Shown one piece after another: positions 37,486 to 50,409 of a DNA stretch of 64,000 bases (positions are counted from its first letter, which is position 1; each line of letters starts with the position of its first letter). The notes under the pieces are model-generated. The model did no database searches and was not told the DNA's origin. It was given only the letters and a program-made list of their open reading frames with translations. Both the position numbers and the translations under genes were made by a program. The stretch comes from Chionis minor (taxonomy: Eukaryota > Chordata > Aves > Charadriiformes > Chionididae): the NCBI GenBank assembly GCA_013398295.1, contig VZSF01006852.1, forward strand, positions 632,401 through 696,400. Reading direction: 5' to 3'.

Positions 37486-40400
37486 ACCTACCCAAGTGTA
37501 AAAGTGAAGCCTGAAGGAGTCATGGCCAGATGCCAGTCCATCAGGCTGGTGAGTGTCCAAGAGGGAACACTTCTCAAGGATGGCAATACAAGAAGTTTAA
37601 GAGAAAATGAGGCCAGAACATAAATTCTTGACACTCTTTAAAGCTTAGCAGTATTAGGTGTTACTAGTTGGTGGTTCACTTAATCTCAGTGCAAAAGATC
37701 CAGGTTATTATTAAAGATTAAAATAATCTTCCATCAAGGCAGGAGGGATGTACTAGATGTGGGTTTTGTCATACCAGGGACTCAGTGAATTCTGTGAACA
37801 AGGGTCTGTATGAAATATCCTCTCAGTTCAGCTATTATCTTTGGCTGTAGCAATGACTCATTTGCTCTAAACTGAAACCCGACAGCATCAAGCATAGCTA
37901 TTCTCTTTCAAACTAAAAGCTGAGTGCTGGCAGGATAGCTGCAGCTGCTTGCTTCCATTAAAGGCAAAAAATGTCATAAATGGCTGCAAGTGTGCCATCT
38001 CCCTGTGCTGTCAGTGTCTAATTTGACATATTTAATTTAAAACATTTCTGAAGTAGCCTGATTGTCTCTTACTCCTAGCTTACAGTTCCTGCAATCTGTT
38101 TCCAATACCCTTCTTCAGATCCATAGGGTTGTCTGTGATGTGATAATATGTTTAGAAATGTGACTTTTCGTGTCTATGCTAGGCAAAGAGTCCTTTGCAA
38201 ATTCATGTTGGTGAGTTCACCTTAGAACACAACCTTCTGTCCTGGTTTAGCAATAGCCTTTCATGAGGTGAGGGGAAGTGCAAGGGAAATTGAGCTATTA
38301 CTACCGCTCTGGTCTGGCCAGTGAGATGTGTAGGAGCAACACCCTGTACCCTGCTTGTGGAAGATGTGGCTTACTGCTTTCAGATACTCTTCAGAAAGGG
38401 ACATATATCACAGTAATGACTGAAAAGCTTAGACTTTACCCGAGACACAGGTTTTCTTCTCAAAAGACTCTGAAAGTAGTAGCCCTTGTTGGGGGACAGC
38501 AGGAATGTTTGGAGAATGTGTATTTGCATTTGTCTTTGCTTCTTTTCTAGCAAAAAGCAACCTTTTCTCAGCATTGACATTTTAAAGAAGCAACTTAGCA
38601 AAAGAGAATTCTTGTTCTCATTGTTTCTCAAGCCTTTTACTTTCTATTTCTTGCTGGTTCTTAAATATCAGGTGTGCATAACAAGCATACCTTTCTTTTT
38701 TTGGAAGAATTGAGAATTGACAAACATAATTACCTCCTAGAAATCAAATGAAACCAAAGCTTCTTTCCTCACCAATTTCCCCAAAGGCTCAGCTATCCAT
38801 TGTAGCAGTGGAAACAACCACAGAAGAATGAATGTAGTCCCACAGAACAACAAAGAAAGAATTCAGTTCTATTTACTTCAGGAATGTTTGACAATATTTC
38901 AGCATCTTCTTGTGAGATATGAGACCCCAGGAGAGTTTCTGAAGAGCAGTATGGCAATGAATATGATCCCTGAGGGAAACATTCTTTTGAATTAGTTACA
39001 ACGGCTGTTAGCATAGCTCTTCATTAAATGGGTGACTATTTAAGAAGTGAGCTGGAAAGCAGGTCTATAGCAATAAGGGCTGATCCTTTCACTGTTCTTA
39101 AAAGCCATATTGGTAACTAAGAAGCTATATAAAATATTGAGGAATCCTGCCAAAAACATGATAAAGAATTCCTTTTCATTCATTGTTCTTGTTGGAGAAG
39201 CCATGAGAGAATAGATAAACTGTGATCAAGTAATTATTAGCTATGCGGAATGGAAGGAATTGCTGGCTGATGCATTTACAGAAACACCTTAAAATATCAG
39301 TGTGCTAAATCAAAATGGTTACAAACATCCAGTACCTTGTGAAAAGAAACTGGTGTATGCTGAGGCGATAATGGGGAAAGAACTCAGCAAAAAACAGCCT
39401 GTAAGAGAAGCTACACTACAGGCTCAGTGAGGAGCAGGGATTTATTCAGAGGAACTGACCCGAGGTATTCTGCAGAGCTATAGAAACAGACAGCTGCAAA
39501 TCTGGACCACCAAAGAAAATATGCATCTGTGGGGGGTGCTTAGAAACTGTGATTGTACTCTTTTATGGATAAAGGTCATCACTAAAGTTAACAGAAGAGA
39601 GATCATTTTGAAAGACATTTCCTCTAAGGTGTGGGAATAAAATTCAGGGCCTCCCTTAATTCCTACCATAAGCTGGGTACCGAGAATAGAAATTTAACCT
39701 GACATGTTTTGAAAGTGATTCTATTTATAACTTAGTAATTTAAAGACTTTAAAAACTAAGTCCCAAATGCTCAAACGTATGGAGCTAGATACCTAAATAC
39801 CCTTGAGGGTGTTGATTCTATTGTTCAGCTAAGCTATGTGCATGCCCAGGTAACCTTAGCTTAAATGCATATACAAGACATAAATGTTCTTTGTATTATT
39901 TTTAACTGAAAGAACAGTTTCTTCCATAATAGGGTCCTTCAGAGTGCTCATTTCAAGATTAATTTTCAAGATAATCTTTCAACTTCAATCTATAAGGTTG
40001 TGAAAGAAAAAAGGGGTAATGATATCAGTATTTCTTAAGTGAGAACTGCAATTTCATTCTCTTGTTGTTGTGTGATTGTTTTTTTATCCACGTATCAAAT
40101 AAAAAAGCAGATCACGCCGGGCAAAAGTAAAGCTTGAAAGAGGACAGTGTCCCAGAGAAAACATCAGAAAGCTATGAACTTTAGAAACTGGAGGATTATT
40201 AGGGATACAAATTTCCACTGAAGGCTACCTGCGGCTGTGTGGGTGGGAAAGCAATATACATAGCACACAGGAACACTTGTGGTGTTCACACTTTTGCCTT
40301 ACTGAATCCACACAAGACAGACTCTCCATTTACAGACAGAACTGGGGTTTCCATGTTACCGTAATTCCAGCCCCCAAAGTCAATGTGTTTTAATGCATTT

Positions 40401-41300
40401 TTGAGGTCTAAAGCTTTGCCAGAGTATCTGTGGGGAAAAGAGATGGGGTATTTGTGAATGAGAGCACAGGAGCACAGTGATGCGAAATTATTCTGACACT
40501 ATCACACTGAAATAACCTTTTGTGTACTCTGAGAATAAAAATGTAATCCCTACCGAAGGACAGAACCTTTCATGCAAAGCAAAGACAGTCTTGCATACAA
40601 ACCACAAAAAAATACATTAGAGACTTTACAATCATTCTGAATTCTAAGACAATGACAATAATGCGGCTAGACCTAGAGGACAGTGGGAGGGATAATATTT
40701 TCTTTAATGATTAAAGTAGTCAACATTTTGGCTCCAGCCTAAGTCCTTCCATTTTCAGGCAAAACATTGTATTTTTCTATCAGCAAATCCTTAGTCTTCA
40801 ACCTTCACATTAGCTAATCTTCCACCTTCTGTCTTAACACACACAAGCTGTCCCTTGCACCTGTGGCGTTTCCTTGCAGTAGTCCTTTTCATTCTGTTAA
40901 AGACGCAGGAAATATGTTTGAAAAGGTCTGACGAGGTTTAGGGAAAACTTATTTGAAAAGGTATATGACATTCACTATTGCAAATGGAAATCATACGGAT
41001 GTGTGTTGTGTGCATTTATGGAAGTCTGATAGTGGTAAAATCAGCACTTAAAGCTCTTTTGACTCTTATTTTTTGTGCTGACACTTATTCAGATATCTGT
41101 CATATTTGGAAGGCACAAACAGATGGCAATGTTTCTTTAGCTCAGTTTTTCCCAGAGAATATTTTCATTGTTTTTTCTTCAATCACCTGTACTGCTATTA
41201 CACAATTTTAACAGTTATTTAACACCTGATGCTTCTGTGAGGGTTAATAGAAGTTGTGTTTCTTTTTAGAAAAGTAACTGGCACTTGCAGAGGAGCACTC

Positions 41301-41324
41301 CTTAACTTACACCGGTAAGTTAAG
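41301..41324. repeat. Perfect hairpin, 10-bp stem and 4-nt loop
   Basis: CTTAACTTAC at 41301-41310 is the exact reverse complement of GTAAGTTAAG at 41315-41324, separated by ACCG. It could form a compact stem-loop in RNA or a cruciform in DNA. No coding context. Confidence 0.85.
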
Positions 41325-44300
41325 AATACTTGCAAGAAGATACAAAATGAATTATGCAGTCTTATTCAAATGCCGGAATCTGGCAGCATGGTTTGTGTTT
41401 TCAATTATCATATAAATAATCCAGTCTCTAAAGTTTCTACGTTTTCATATTTGTATATATCATGTGCCTTATTTCACTGCTTTCATGCTGTGTCATTGCA
41501 AACTCACTGTTTCTGTACTTTGATAATATTTTGAGGTAGTTTCAAAATGATCCTGAAGTGATTTTTATGAAATCACCCTTTACTATTACTTTCTTATTTT
41601 TTCAGTGAGTAGAAACACCTGCATGAATTGACCCGGACTTGAGTAATGTGTAGGCAGGTGTAAAACATGAACCTATGCATTCTCTGGTTGGTGGTGCTAT
41701 TCTTGCAGTTCCAGGTGTTCAGAAAACTTTGTAGTTTTGCAAAATCCTGCTGTCATGAGTTTATTACCTTTAGAGAACAAGTATGTTAATGATTACATAG
41801 TTTTAGCTGTTTCACAAATGGATTAAAATATTTGTAAACTATTGCTGTACCACATACCAGATTTTCTATGTTGTTGTAGGTCTTATCCCATTCATATCCC
41901 ACTCAGAATTTTTAAATGAGTGCCCAATTAGCAGAAATTGACAGAAAACCTGGAAAGTGTTAACTCATGAGAAGAATATTATTCTGCACCTTTTTGTCAG
42001 CTAGGCAGATAATTAACTGACTCAGTTTCGTACAAGTGGGAGATTAATAAAGAAAAAGAGGGAAAAAGGAACCTTAACAAAGATTGTGAAAAATTTCAGG
42101 TGAGGATTTGGTTTTTGAATGATGGAAGAGCTGCAAAGTAGGTCATCTCATCTCAGACTGATATCAAGGGTAGTGTTTAGGCTTTCATATGTGTGATGAG
42201 CATCTGTGATTCTTAACAATAAAAAATTTGGAAATCATCTCAGAATAGAAAAAATAGCTTAGGAAGCTGTGTTAAGCTGGGGCACACCAGGCAGCAGATT
42301 AATATTGAGGTTAGAAATAGTTGTATGAAAGCAAGAAGTGTCTATGTCTGTGATTTATGTGTGTATGCCTTCCATTTCATATGATCAAACAAAGATGGGG
42401 ACTGTATAAGCAGAGTGTCATAGAACTAGTTTTTATTATTGATGTAAAAATATGTTGGTGACCTCTCAATATTTTAAAGAAGAAAGGATGCAAGGTAAAT
42501 TATTTCATAGGAGAGAGACAGAAATATGTTTGAAATTAAAGTAAAGCTGTACACTTCGAATGGGAATCGTGTTACTTTTAACTTTAGGGAAGTGTGAACA
42601 GAGCCACACAATGCAATTGGATGCCCTAGTATGCCCAGGACACCTACAGAGCTTTGGAAATGTTATGCAGGACTTATGGGACACCTTCACACTTCTGAGG
42701 GGGGAGTTGGAAGCCAAATGACATACCTGGTAGCATAAAATGTGCTTGTAGACATCCCTGCTGAGATAGCTGAATCTCTCCTTTGACGCCTAGGAGTTAA
42801 ATGTCTCAGTCTGACCTGGTCACTCTTAGGCCCCCTTCAGGGTACTGAGAACTTCGCTGTAACTCCAAGTTATTTGTTTTGCAGTGGCTTATGGGCTGAA
42901 ACAGAGAGAACATAGATCATTCTAATTCATTCTCAGTACTGCGTAACTGATGTGAATCTTAAAAGTCAAAATTGTAGCTGCAGTGGCAACCACTTCTCTC
43001 CTACAAATTAGACCTCAGAAATATCAAGTGACATTCTACAGAGAGTTTGGATTATGTGATTAGACCAGCTGTGATGGGAGCTCTGTTGGCAAAGGTCGAA
43101 AGAGAATCTACTTTTTTCATGATGGCAGTTGCATGAATTACTGATATTCAGGATGCTCCATGGAGAAGGGCAATGTAACCTCTTACTACACACCCATGTT
43201 GTCACCAGACATGTGCCTGTGCTGTGACCAAAACATTCATCACCAGACTGAACATTTCCTCCCATATGGTTAGATGTCTCCCCCTTCAAATGCCTCCTGA
43301 AGCCTTTTGGGAGAGAAGGCAGCGGGAGCAAACAGGTCAAACTGGTCAGTGAACTGTCATGGCAGGCTGGATTTGGCTTATTGGCCGTTCTTTGGTCATC
43401 TCTGCTCTAACCTACATCTGCAAAGCTATCACTACTCTTTTAGTCCCCTTGCTGCAAATCTAATTCTCACCCTGTATTTAGTAGAAGCTTACAAAGTTTA
43501 TTACAAATGAATACTCATTCCTTCCAGATTCCTTGGTTAAGAAGGGAGTATATGGAACTACACAGGAACGCTGTCTTGCTTAATGCTGCGATACATGGAG
43601 AAAATGAAACACAATAGAATTCCAAAGGTAAACTTTAATTCAGGTGACTCCTAATGTTTATTTCCTTATTGTCTTCGTCTCTTTTGCAGAATCCTAGGTG
43701 CAGCTGAGGCAGAAGACACACACGATCCTTTCAGTGACTAGTGGTGGCTGCACTCCCTATATTTCCATGTTACCTTGACAGTCTCAGCTATGGGAGGCAC
43801 CCCTAAGCTTTCTGTGAGGAACTATGGCCAGGACTGAGTAAGTTACTAGAACCCTGCTTCCAAAACAACGTGCTCATTGCCCGGTGGCACAAACCATGTA
43901 TACCAAAGGATGAGATCAAACTAGTCTGAGGGACTGTGAATCTTGAGCCCGATTTTTACTTTCAGCTTGTTCTGGTGGGAAGAAAGAGATTGTGCAACTC
44001 ATAGTTGGTTGTTCCACCCAACAGTCCTCAGCAGACAAGAAGAGCGCTTGCAGGTAGATGCTTTTGCTCCTGTGCACATCACACCCCCTGGGGCACAACA
44101 CACAGTCACTCAGCAGGAATGATTCATGGCATGTCTGGTTGGCTTGTAGAAGCTGAGAGGGGGTGAAACATATTTAGAACAGATGGCATCTCTAGAAACT
44201 GCCAGCGTGTAACAAATCTCTACTGACCGTACAGAGATTTTTCAAAATCTTCTCATTTGGTTGTATTTGGGTAGATTTTCTCGGGGTTAAAAAAGGGCAT

Positions 44301-45649
44301 ATCCCAGACACCAGGAGGATTCTTGTGAAATGTCAAGGAAGTGCTTCAACATAAAGAGCAGTTTGATCTTTTCAGTAAACAGGAATTTTAAAAACCTTAT
44401 AAGTGTAACGTATTTCCTCTAGCTGCAGCAATGGTTCAATCCTTTTAATGGAAACTTTTCCAACAAAATCCAGCCTGAGGCAGGACCTGATATGAAACTT
44501 TTGAATCTGAACAGTTAAAATTTGCCAGGCTTATAATGAGCAGAAAAACAGGTGAAAAAATAACATACCTAACTGTGGAATTCACTATCCATTGTATCTG
44601 TAAAAGTATTTAATGACGTTTTTTAAAATGTGCAGTTGTATATTTTATTTTGTCAGGAAAACTTACACATTTCAGCATCTGAGAAAACATTTAAAAGTTT
44701 AGAAAATAGCTGCTGAAATTGTGTGTGGATTGGCAAAATACTGATGAGTTTATTATTGTTGTATTACTTCTTCAGCCAATTATTTCAGTTAGGAGTGGCA
44801 TCTGTGTCCAGTAGCCACAAAAAACAATGATTGAGGCTTAAAATTCCAATATTTTTGCACACAAAACACCTACAAGGACAAATAATAGAAAAAATGTTCA
44901 TATTAAAAAAAATACCAAGATCACTTTCATCTCAGAGTTCTGTTTTTTTCTCCACTTAGGAGGTTATTAGGTTAATTTTGGATGAGACTAGAATTTTAAA
45001 CAAATGTTATTCAAAAGTAAGCAAGAATAATTTCTGATAGTATCAAATCAAGAAAATAAACTAGTCATTTGATTTGATTTAATTAAGAAGCAGTATGTCT
45101 CCCTACACCACCTGCAGAGCATACTGTTTCCTAACTGAAATGTCTCTGTCTCTTACCTCTTCAAGGTTTTTGTTTTATTGGCTGTTATTACATGTCTTCT
45201 GGCAGTAAAGTATTTAATAGTAGTATTTCCATCTGCCCACCTGGCTCACTTTTGTAGTAACATTTTGGCATTTGGGGTTTTTTTGGCCACAATTTAAATA
45301 ATGACCTAATTGTTCATACAGTGTACACTAAATTTTCTATCTATTTGGAAATCTCAATGACAATTTAAATAATTTATCTTATTTTATTTCTTTTACTACA
45401 AGTCAAAATAAGGTCATAAGCATTTTGAAGGTATTTTTACTTTCTTATCTTAACAGAGGGGATGTAAAGATCAGAATAGGGATGAATTTATACCTCCCTT
45501 AGTGTAAATTTCAGAATTATTCAGAGAAGAACCAAAGCTCCTGAGTGATTCTGGATCACTACAAATTCAGAGCAACAATAAGCCTTAAAGGATGATCTAT
45601 CCCATCTTTCTTTCCCAAGGGCAGGTATGTGATGTACGAACCAGTGGCA

Positions 45650-45785
45650 GGCAGATGATTGTGCAACATTTTGTTAAAACTATTGGTGATGGAGATTCCA
45701 CGGGCTCTGCAAGCAATAATTCCAGTGTTTCACTGCCCCAACCACTGGAAAGTTTTTTCTTGTGGTTTATCTAAATCCATTGATT
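45650..45785 (-). mobile_element. Ancient CR1/L3-like LINE remnant
   Basis: On the plus strand one reads GGTGATGGAGATTCCAC, then AATAATTCCAGTGTTTCAC, then CTGGAAAGTTTTTTC, then TTTATCTAAATCC. This is the order of a minus-strand CR1/L3-clade ORF2 C-terminal/3' region. It overlaps in family position with the relic at 30735-31020, so the two are separate insertions. Confidence 0.65.
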
Positions 45786-47270
45786 AATATCCACCAATAA
45801 ATTGAAGGACTGTGAGCCCTCAGTCTACTAGCATAGGCAAATATGTTTTTTATTGTTTCTGTTAATATGTTAGAAGATAGTCCTGATAGTAGGCGTTTTC
45901 ATGTGGTTTTTTTCTCACAGCTTTTTCTTGGAAAAGGATATTTTCTTAGTAAATTTGAGCTTGTAACTTTTCATCTATTAAATTATTTGCACTGTGTTAC
46001 TATGATAAAAATTGAAGGAAATAATACAGTTATGTGTCAGGTGGCTACATATAGTCTGTCAAGCAACAATTCTGGGTTCTGGGGACTAACTGGGTGCTGG
46101 TCATGTACCAATCTTCGCTTGGCTGTTCTATGACTGTTTGGAGACCTGCAAAAAGCACTCAGCTCTCAATCAAGACAAGGTCTCAGACACTTGCATAGCT
46201 AATCTGATAACACCGGGAAATTTTTTTAATGTGAAAAATTTTTAAGGTGAGAAATTTGATTTGTGACAATATAATTATAATTGGTTTAGTTCCTCATTTT
46301 TGAATTATTTATTAATATACAATAAGACTATTTAATCAAACATTATTTTTTATTTCATGCACTTGTCATTTTGAGGTTTTTTGTCATTAAACACCTGCTA
46401 AATTTTCATGCCAATGGGGTTCCTCAAGTATTTGGAAAGTTTTCCCAGGCTAAGCAATTTCTCATTAGCAATTTGCATGTGTCTAAACGGCTTCTTAACT
46501 TACGAGCTATTATTATTGTGATTAGGTGATTCTAGGCTTCTTGGCAAAGTTAATTAAAGGGAAGTATGTGGTCATGGAGCAAAGCATATATATCCCTAGT
46601 GGAGTGTCCTTCAGACTGATTTCTGACATCTCCCTGAAACAGGTCTTTATGTTTCAAGTAGGCCTATTTTTTTTCACCTTAAACCTAAAAACTTCTGCTC
46701 AAAATATGTTATTCTGTCCTGAGGTAATGTGTTTGATATCCAGATGGAGTGGGAAAGGTGACACTAAATTATCTATTTTCCACCTCCTTTCTTCAAAATA
46801 CTCGGTGGCTTTGCACCTTAAATTGCTCTGTGAAATGAAGTTCTGACACAAAAGCAGAATATTAGCTTTTGAGGATAATTGTACTATTTCTGCCAACACA
46901 CACTTTGCTAGATTGTGCAGTTCTTCAGGGGAGAATATCAGGAGAAATATAAGGTGGTTTTTTTCCCCCCCGAAGACAGGTGATGTTATTGAAGAACAGA
47001 CAAGTTGCCATACAAGGCAATGTAATTGCTGTACAGTCCAATTAATCTGGTGGTGTCCCTTGAAGATTGGTCAGTCACAGACGCTTTGAAGGAATATGTA
47101 CAAGCTTTGTTATAAACAGGGCTGGTAAATTCTGCTTTGTCCTGATCTAGAAGAGTTAAGAGGTTGGTTTAGGATCTGCATCATGAAGGTTAATATTTCT
47201 TCCAGAAGTGCATTGGCATAAGCTATTAAAACTCTGTTTGTTAGCAACACAAAATGTTCAAGTTCCTTCT

Positions 47271-47290
47271 AAATTAAATTAAATTAAATT
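47271..47290. repeat. (AAATT)4 microsatellite
   Basis: Four exact tandem copies of AAATT. Confidence 0.9.
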
Positions 47291-48525
47291 CCTTTCTTGA
47301 GCAACTTCCTTCAGGTACAAATTTCATGGCTTACGCATTTACTGTGGGTGAAAGTATTTCCTTGTACGAGTTTTGATTTAGCCACAGCGGACAAAACGTT
47401 TTCCAAATACAGGAAAAAACACAGCTCTAAACAGCTCACATCCTCAGCTAATACAAGAGATGATAAACAAGACATTGCAAACTTCTGTTGGATGAGCAAA
47501 AGTGAATCACTTTGAAAAGGTTGCAGTTATGTAAAGGGGATGGGAGACAGGAAGAGACCAATAAATTGGCTCAGAAAATGCAAAATTAATAATTACACTG
47601 GAAAACAGTAGAAATATAATGAGTGACCTACTGTCTGAGGTGAAGTTGCAGAAGTTAAAGCCCACTTGCTTGTTCTTAAAACAGTTAAATGGTGCCCTTG
47701 AATTTGCTCAAGAGAACTGGGAAGAGAATTACTATGGTTGACTAGAATGCCTGTTTTACGTATCCCCTAAAGTTGCTATGGTGTCTTAAAATTGTGGTCA
47801 GCAGGAGATAATTTGACAACAGGAATCTGATGCTCTACCAGAGATTTGGAAACCAGAGAATGATTATCTGTAACCAACAGACAGTGGAGCTCCTGCAGAT
47901 TGACAGCAATGCAGTTAAGTATCAGAATCTAGGACAGTTTCTCTGTGTCAGCAATGTATTTTCAAAAAATGTGGCACAGTGATGGTTTATAGGGAAGGCA
48001 ATAGTTTGCTTGTTGAAAAAGAAAAAAGAATGGTGGGTTGAAAGACATAAGCAAAATAAGTAAATTCAAACCACCAGTATAACTAAGTTTAAGAATACAT
48101 GTTGTGTTCTTCTTACATCTCTGGGAGAAACCAGAAATAATTAATTCAAGTGAAGGGTGGGAGTAATCCAACATTTCGCAACAGTAACTTTTGCTTTCTA
48201 TTAATGACAGCTAACAAAGTTCTTGGAGGTGAGGCTTTTTGTATGGAATCTGGGTTGGGAGTATCTGTTAAAAGGCTGAAAACTGTCTTTTAAGGGAATA
48301 GAATTCAGTTAACTAACGTGATAATAAATGTTTTGTCACCAACTTTTACATTACAGATTATGGGGGGTGAGTACCAAATCAATGGGTCTTCACATGCCGG
48401 AGGTCTATGACCACAAACCTTAGGAAAAGATTAAGTCAAAATAACAGTAACTAGGAATACGCTACATGCATTTTTGTATTTCCTTTCTTTAGCACATAAG
48501 ATCTCATAGCTGACCTTGCTTTAAA

Positions 48526-48580
48526 CAAGTGGTTGGATTACAGGTCTGCTGAGATCCCTTCTAACTTGAATGATCTAAGA
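48526..48580 (+). mobile_element. Probable old CR1 3'-tail remnant
   Basis: GGTTGGATTACAGGTCTGCT then GAGATCCCTTCTAACTTGAA and TGATCTAAGA follow the order of a plus-strand CR1 3' UTR, ending at a decayed octamer. Confidence 0.55.
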
Positions 48581-49053
48581 ACTGATAAGTCCAAAATGTT
48601 CAAGAGTTTTTCTTTTCGTATACGCTACTTCACATCGGACAGAAATACGGTCTTACATTACTTTGAAATGTCATTTTACAAAAAGATTCACATTGCAAAT
48701 GGTTAACTCACACCTGCTGGGTTTTTTTAACTGATTGCAAATATAGGTAATCATGTATAAACTGTTGTGGATTTTGACCAAGACCAGCTGGACAATGTGT
48801 TGCTTCAATATAACACTATTACATATTAAATTAATAAGCTTAGAATACAATCTATTTATGTCATTATATCTTTTAATTAATATTTCTGTTTATAAGGAGA
48901 TCACAATTAAAGTATGAGTGTTTGATTCACTGTAAATGGCTCTCTGTCATGACGTAACACAGTGAAAAATGAAAATACACATAGCCAGACACTGTGCTGG
49001 CTTTTATTCAGCTTTACTTGCATGCTGGCTATTTCTGTAAAATTTCTATCGAG

Positions 49054-49108
49054 TGCTACTTCTGTCAGGTACTACTTCTATGAAAGAATTTGGCAAGTAC
49101 TACTTGCC
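49054..49108. repeat. Short degenerate repeats ending in a 17-bp inverted repeat
   Basis: Variants of GTRCTACTT occur three times in close succession. The last lies inside GGCAAGTA (49092-49099), one C, and TACTTGCC (49101-49108), an exact inverted repeat with a 1-nt centre. Confidence 0.65.
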
Positions 49109-50409
49109 ACTCAAACGTAACACCTTGGAGAGTGTTATGAATTATTTATTGTAATGCATTTAAACTCAAAAAACAAAACAAGTGTCAGGAAAGATGATTT
49201 CCATTTCCTAGCTTCTTAAAATCCCACAACTCTGAAACATCTAGGAGACCTATGATCCCTGGCAGCCTACAAGTATAATTTCAACTTTTCTGCATGATCC
49301 TACCTTATTCTCCCATTCTGCCTGAAAAGTTCTGACTTCTGTACTCACAGGGTATCTTGAAAGGGTAGCTAATTTTGCTTTTGTGGTATCTGTATCTGCA
49401 CTTATTGACCCTAACTGGAGTTACAACTTGTTTCTTACAGCAAACATTTCCACTTTTTTATTCCATGCCCTCTTTCAATTCTTTACAGTGACATATATAT
49501 GTACAGCACCACTTTTTTACGCTGGGAACTACCTTAATTGCTGCTAACTGAAACTTTAATTCTTCTAAAGTAAGTGAGTTCAGAGTTATTTCATTACAGT
49601 TCTATTTATATATTTAGAGAGTAAAATAAACAACTGCTCCAAGAATTGTTGAGAAATTAAAGCAGCCATGGTAATACATAATTTTAGTTCTTTAACCACA
49701 TAAATTACATACTGCCCAATTATTTTTAACAGTGCCTGTCTTTAGAACTTCCCTTTTTATAACAACAACTAAAAAGAATAGTCCAAGATGAAGAAATAAT
49801 AAATGTATTAAAAAGCAGAAAATGCTGTGGTTCATCACTGTGGCAGGTGTTTTCTGCATGAGGAGTCCTTATGAAATTAAATATTTTCTATATGAAAGAT
49901 GCTCCAGGCTCCTGTTCACTCCTGTTCCTTGATTCTTTTATTTCTTTTTGTACAGTGCAGAATTAGATATGTTTTCTTACATGAGTCTGGCTTCGCAGCA
50001 ACTGCTATTGCAACAGAGCTACTCCACTGGACATATTCTGGGGGATAAAAAAGTCTATAGAAAGGACCTGCAAAAGAACCTGCTTTGGTGACCCATGCTG
50101 TTGCTGCTCTGATGAGTGAGTCTGGGAATCTCAAGTTTCCAGCCCCTCTCAGCTCCAATAAGTCAACTTCTGGAGGCCCAGCAAGCCTTCAGATTTATGC
50201 TAGTGACTCTTGCATGTGAAGAGAAGCCAGCTTTGAAGGAAAATCCAAGTTACAGTTTGAGCTAACAGCAAAACAGAAACAATCTTTATCAAGGTGTGGT
50301 TTCATTGCTTTTCGGTAGCCTTAATTCTGTTTTCATGTAATACAATATTCAATAACAAGTATTTGGCTTTCAGGGCATTTTCTATCACAATTCAGGTCAT
50401 GCTATGGAT

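Larger units (their letters stand above)
31491..45649. other. Long repeat-poor non-coding stretch
   Basis: About 14 kb in which I recognise no gene and no mobile element. It contains a 24-A run at 32256-32279, an (AAAAT)3 run near 35125-35140, a (TGTGCA)3 run at 37468-37485 and a perfect hairpin at 41301-41324. The longest open frames (31280-31711 plus, which starts inside the CR1 tail, and 43008-43340 minus) are not recognisable proteins. Confidence 0.5.
45786..50409. other. Unique AT-rich non-coding stretch
   Basis: About 4.6 kb, strongly AT-rich around 46200-46350. No gene is recognised. It holds an (AAATT)4 microsatellite, a CR1-tail trace and a small inverted repeat. The open frame 49916-50158 (minus, 80 codons) is free of low complexity but matches no family I know. 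Confidence 0.5.

Noticed and set aside
38244..38256. TGTCCTGGTTTAG, which resembles the start of some avian LTRs
   Set aside because: The following sequence does not continue as an LTR I recognise, and no matching end is found.
49916..50158. 80-codon minus-strand frame without low complexity
   Set aside because: It looks protein-like in composition, but I recognise no family and see no gene context. Not enough to call a gene.
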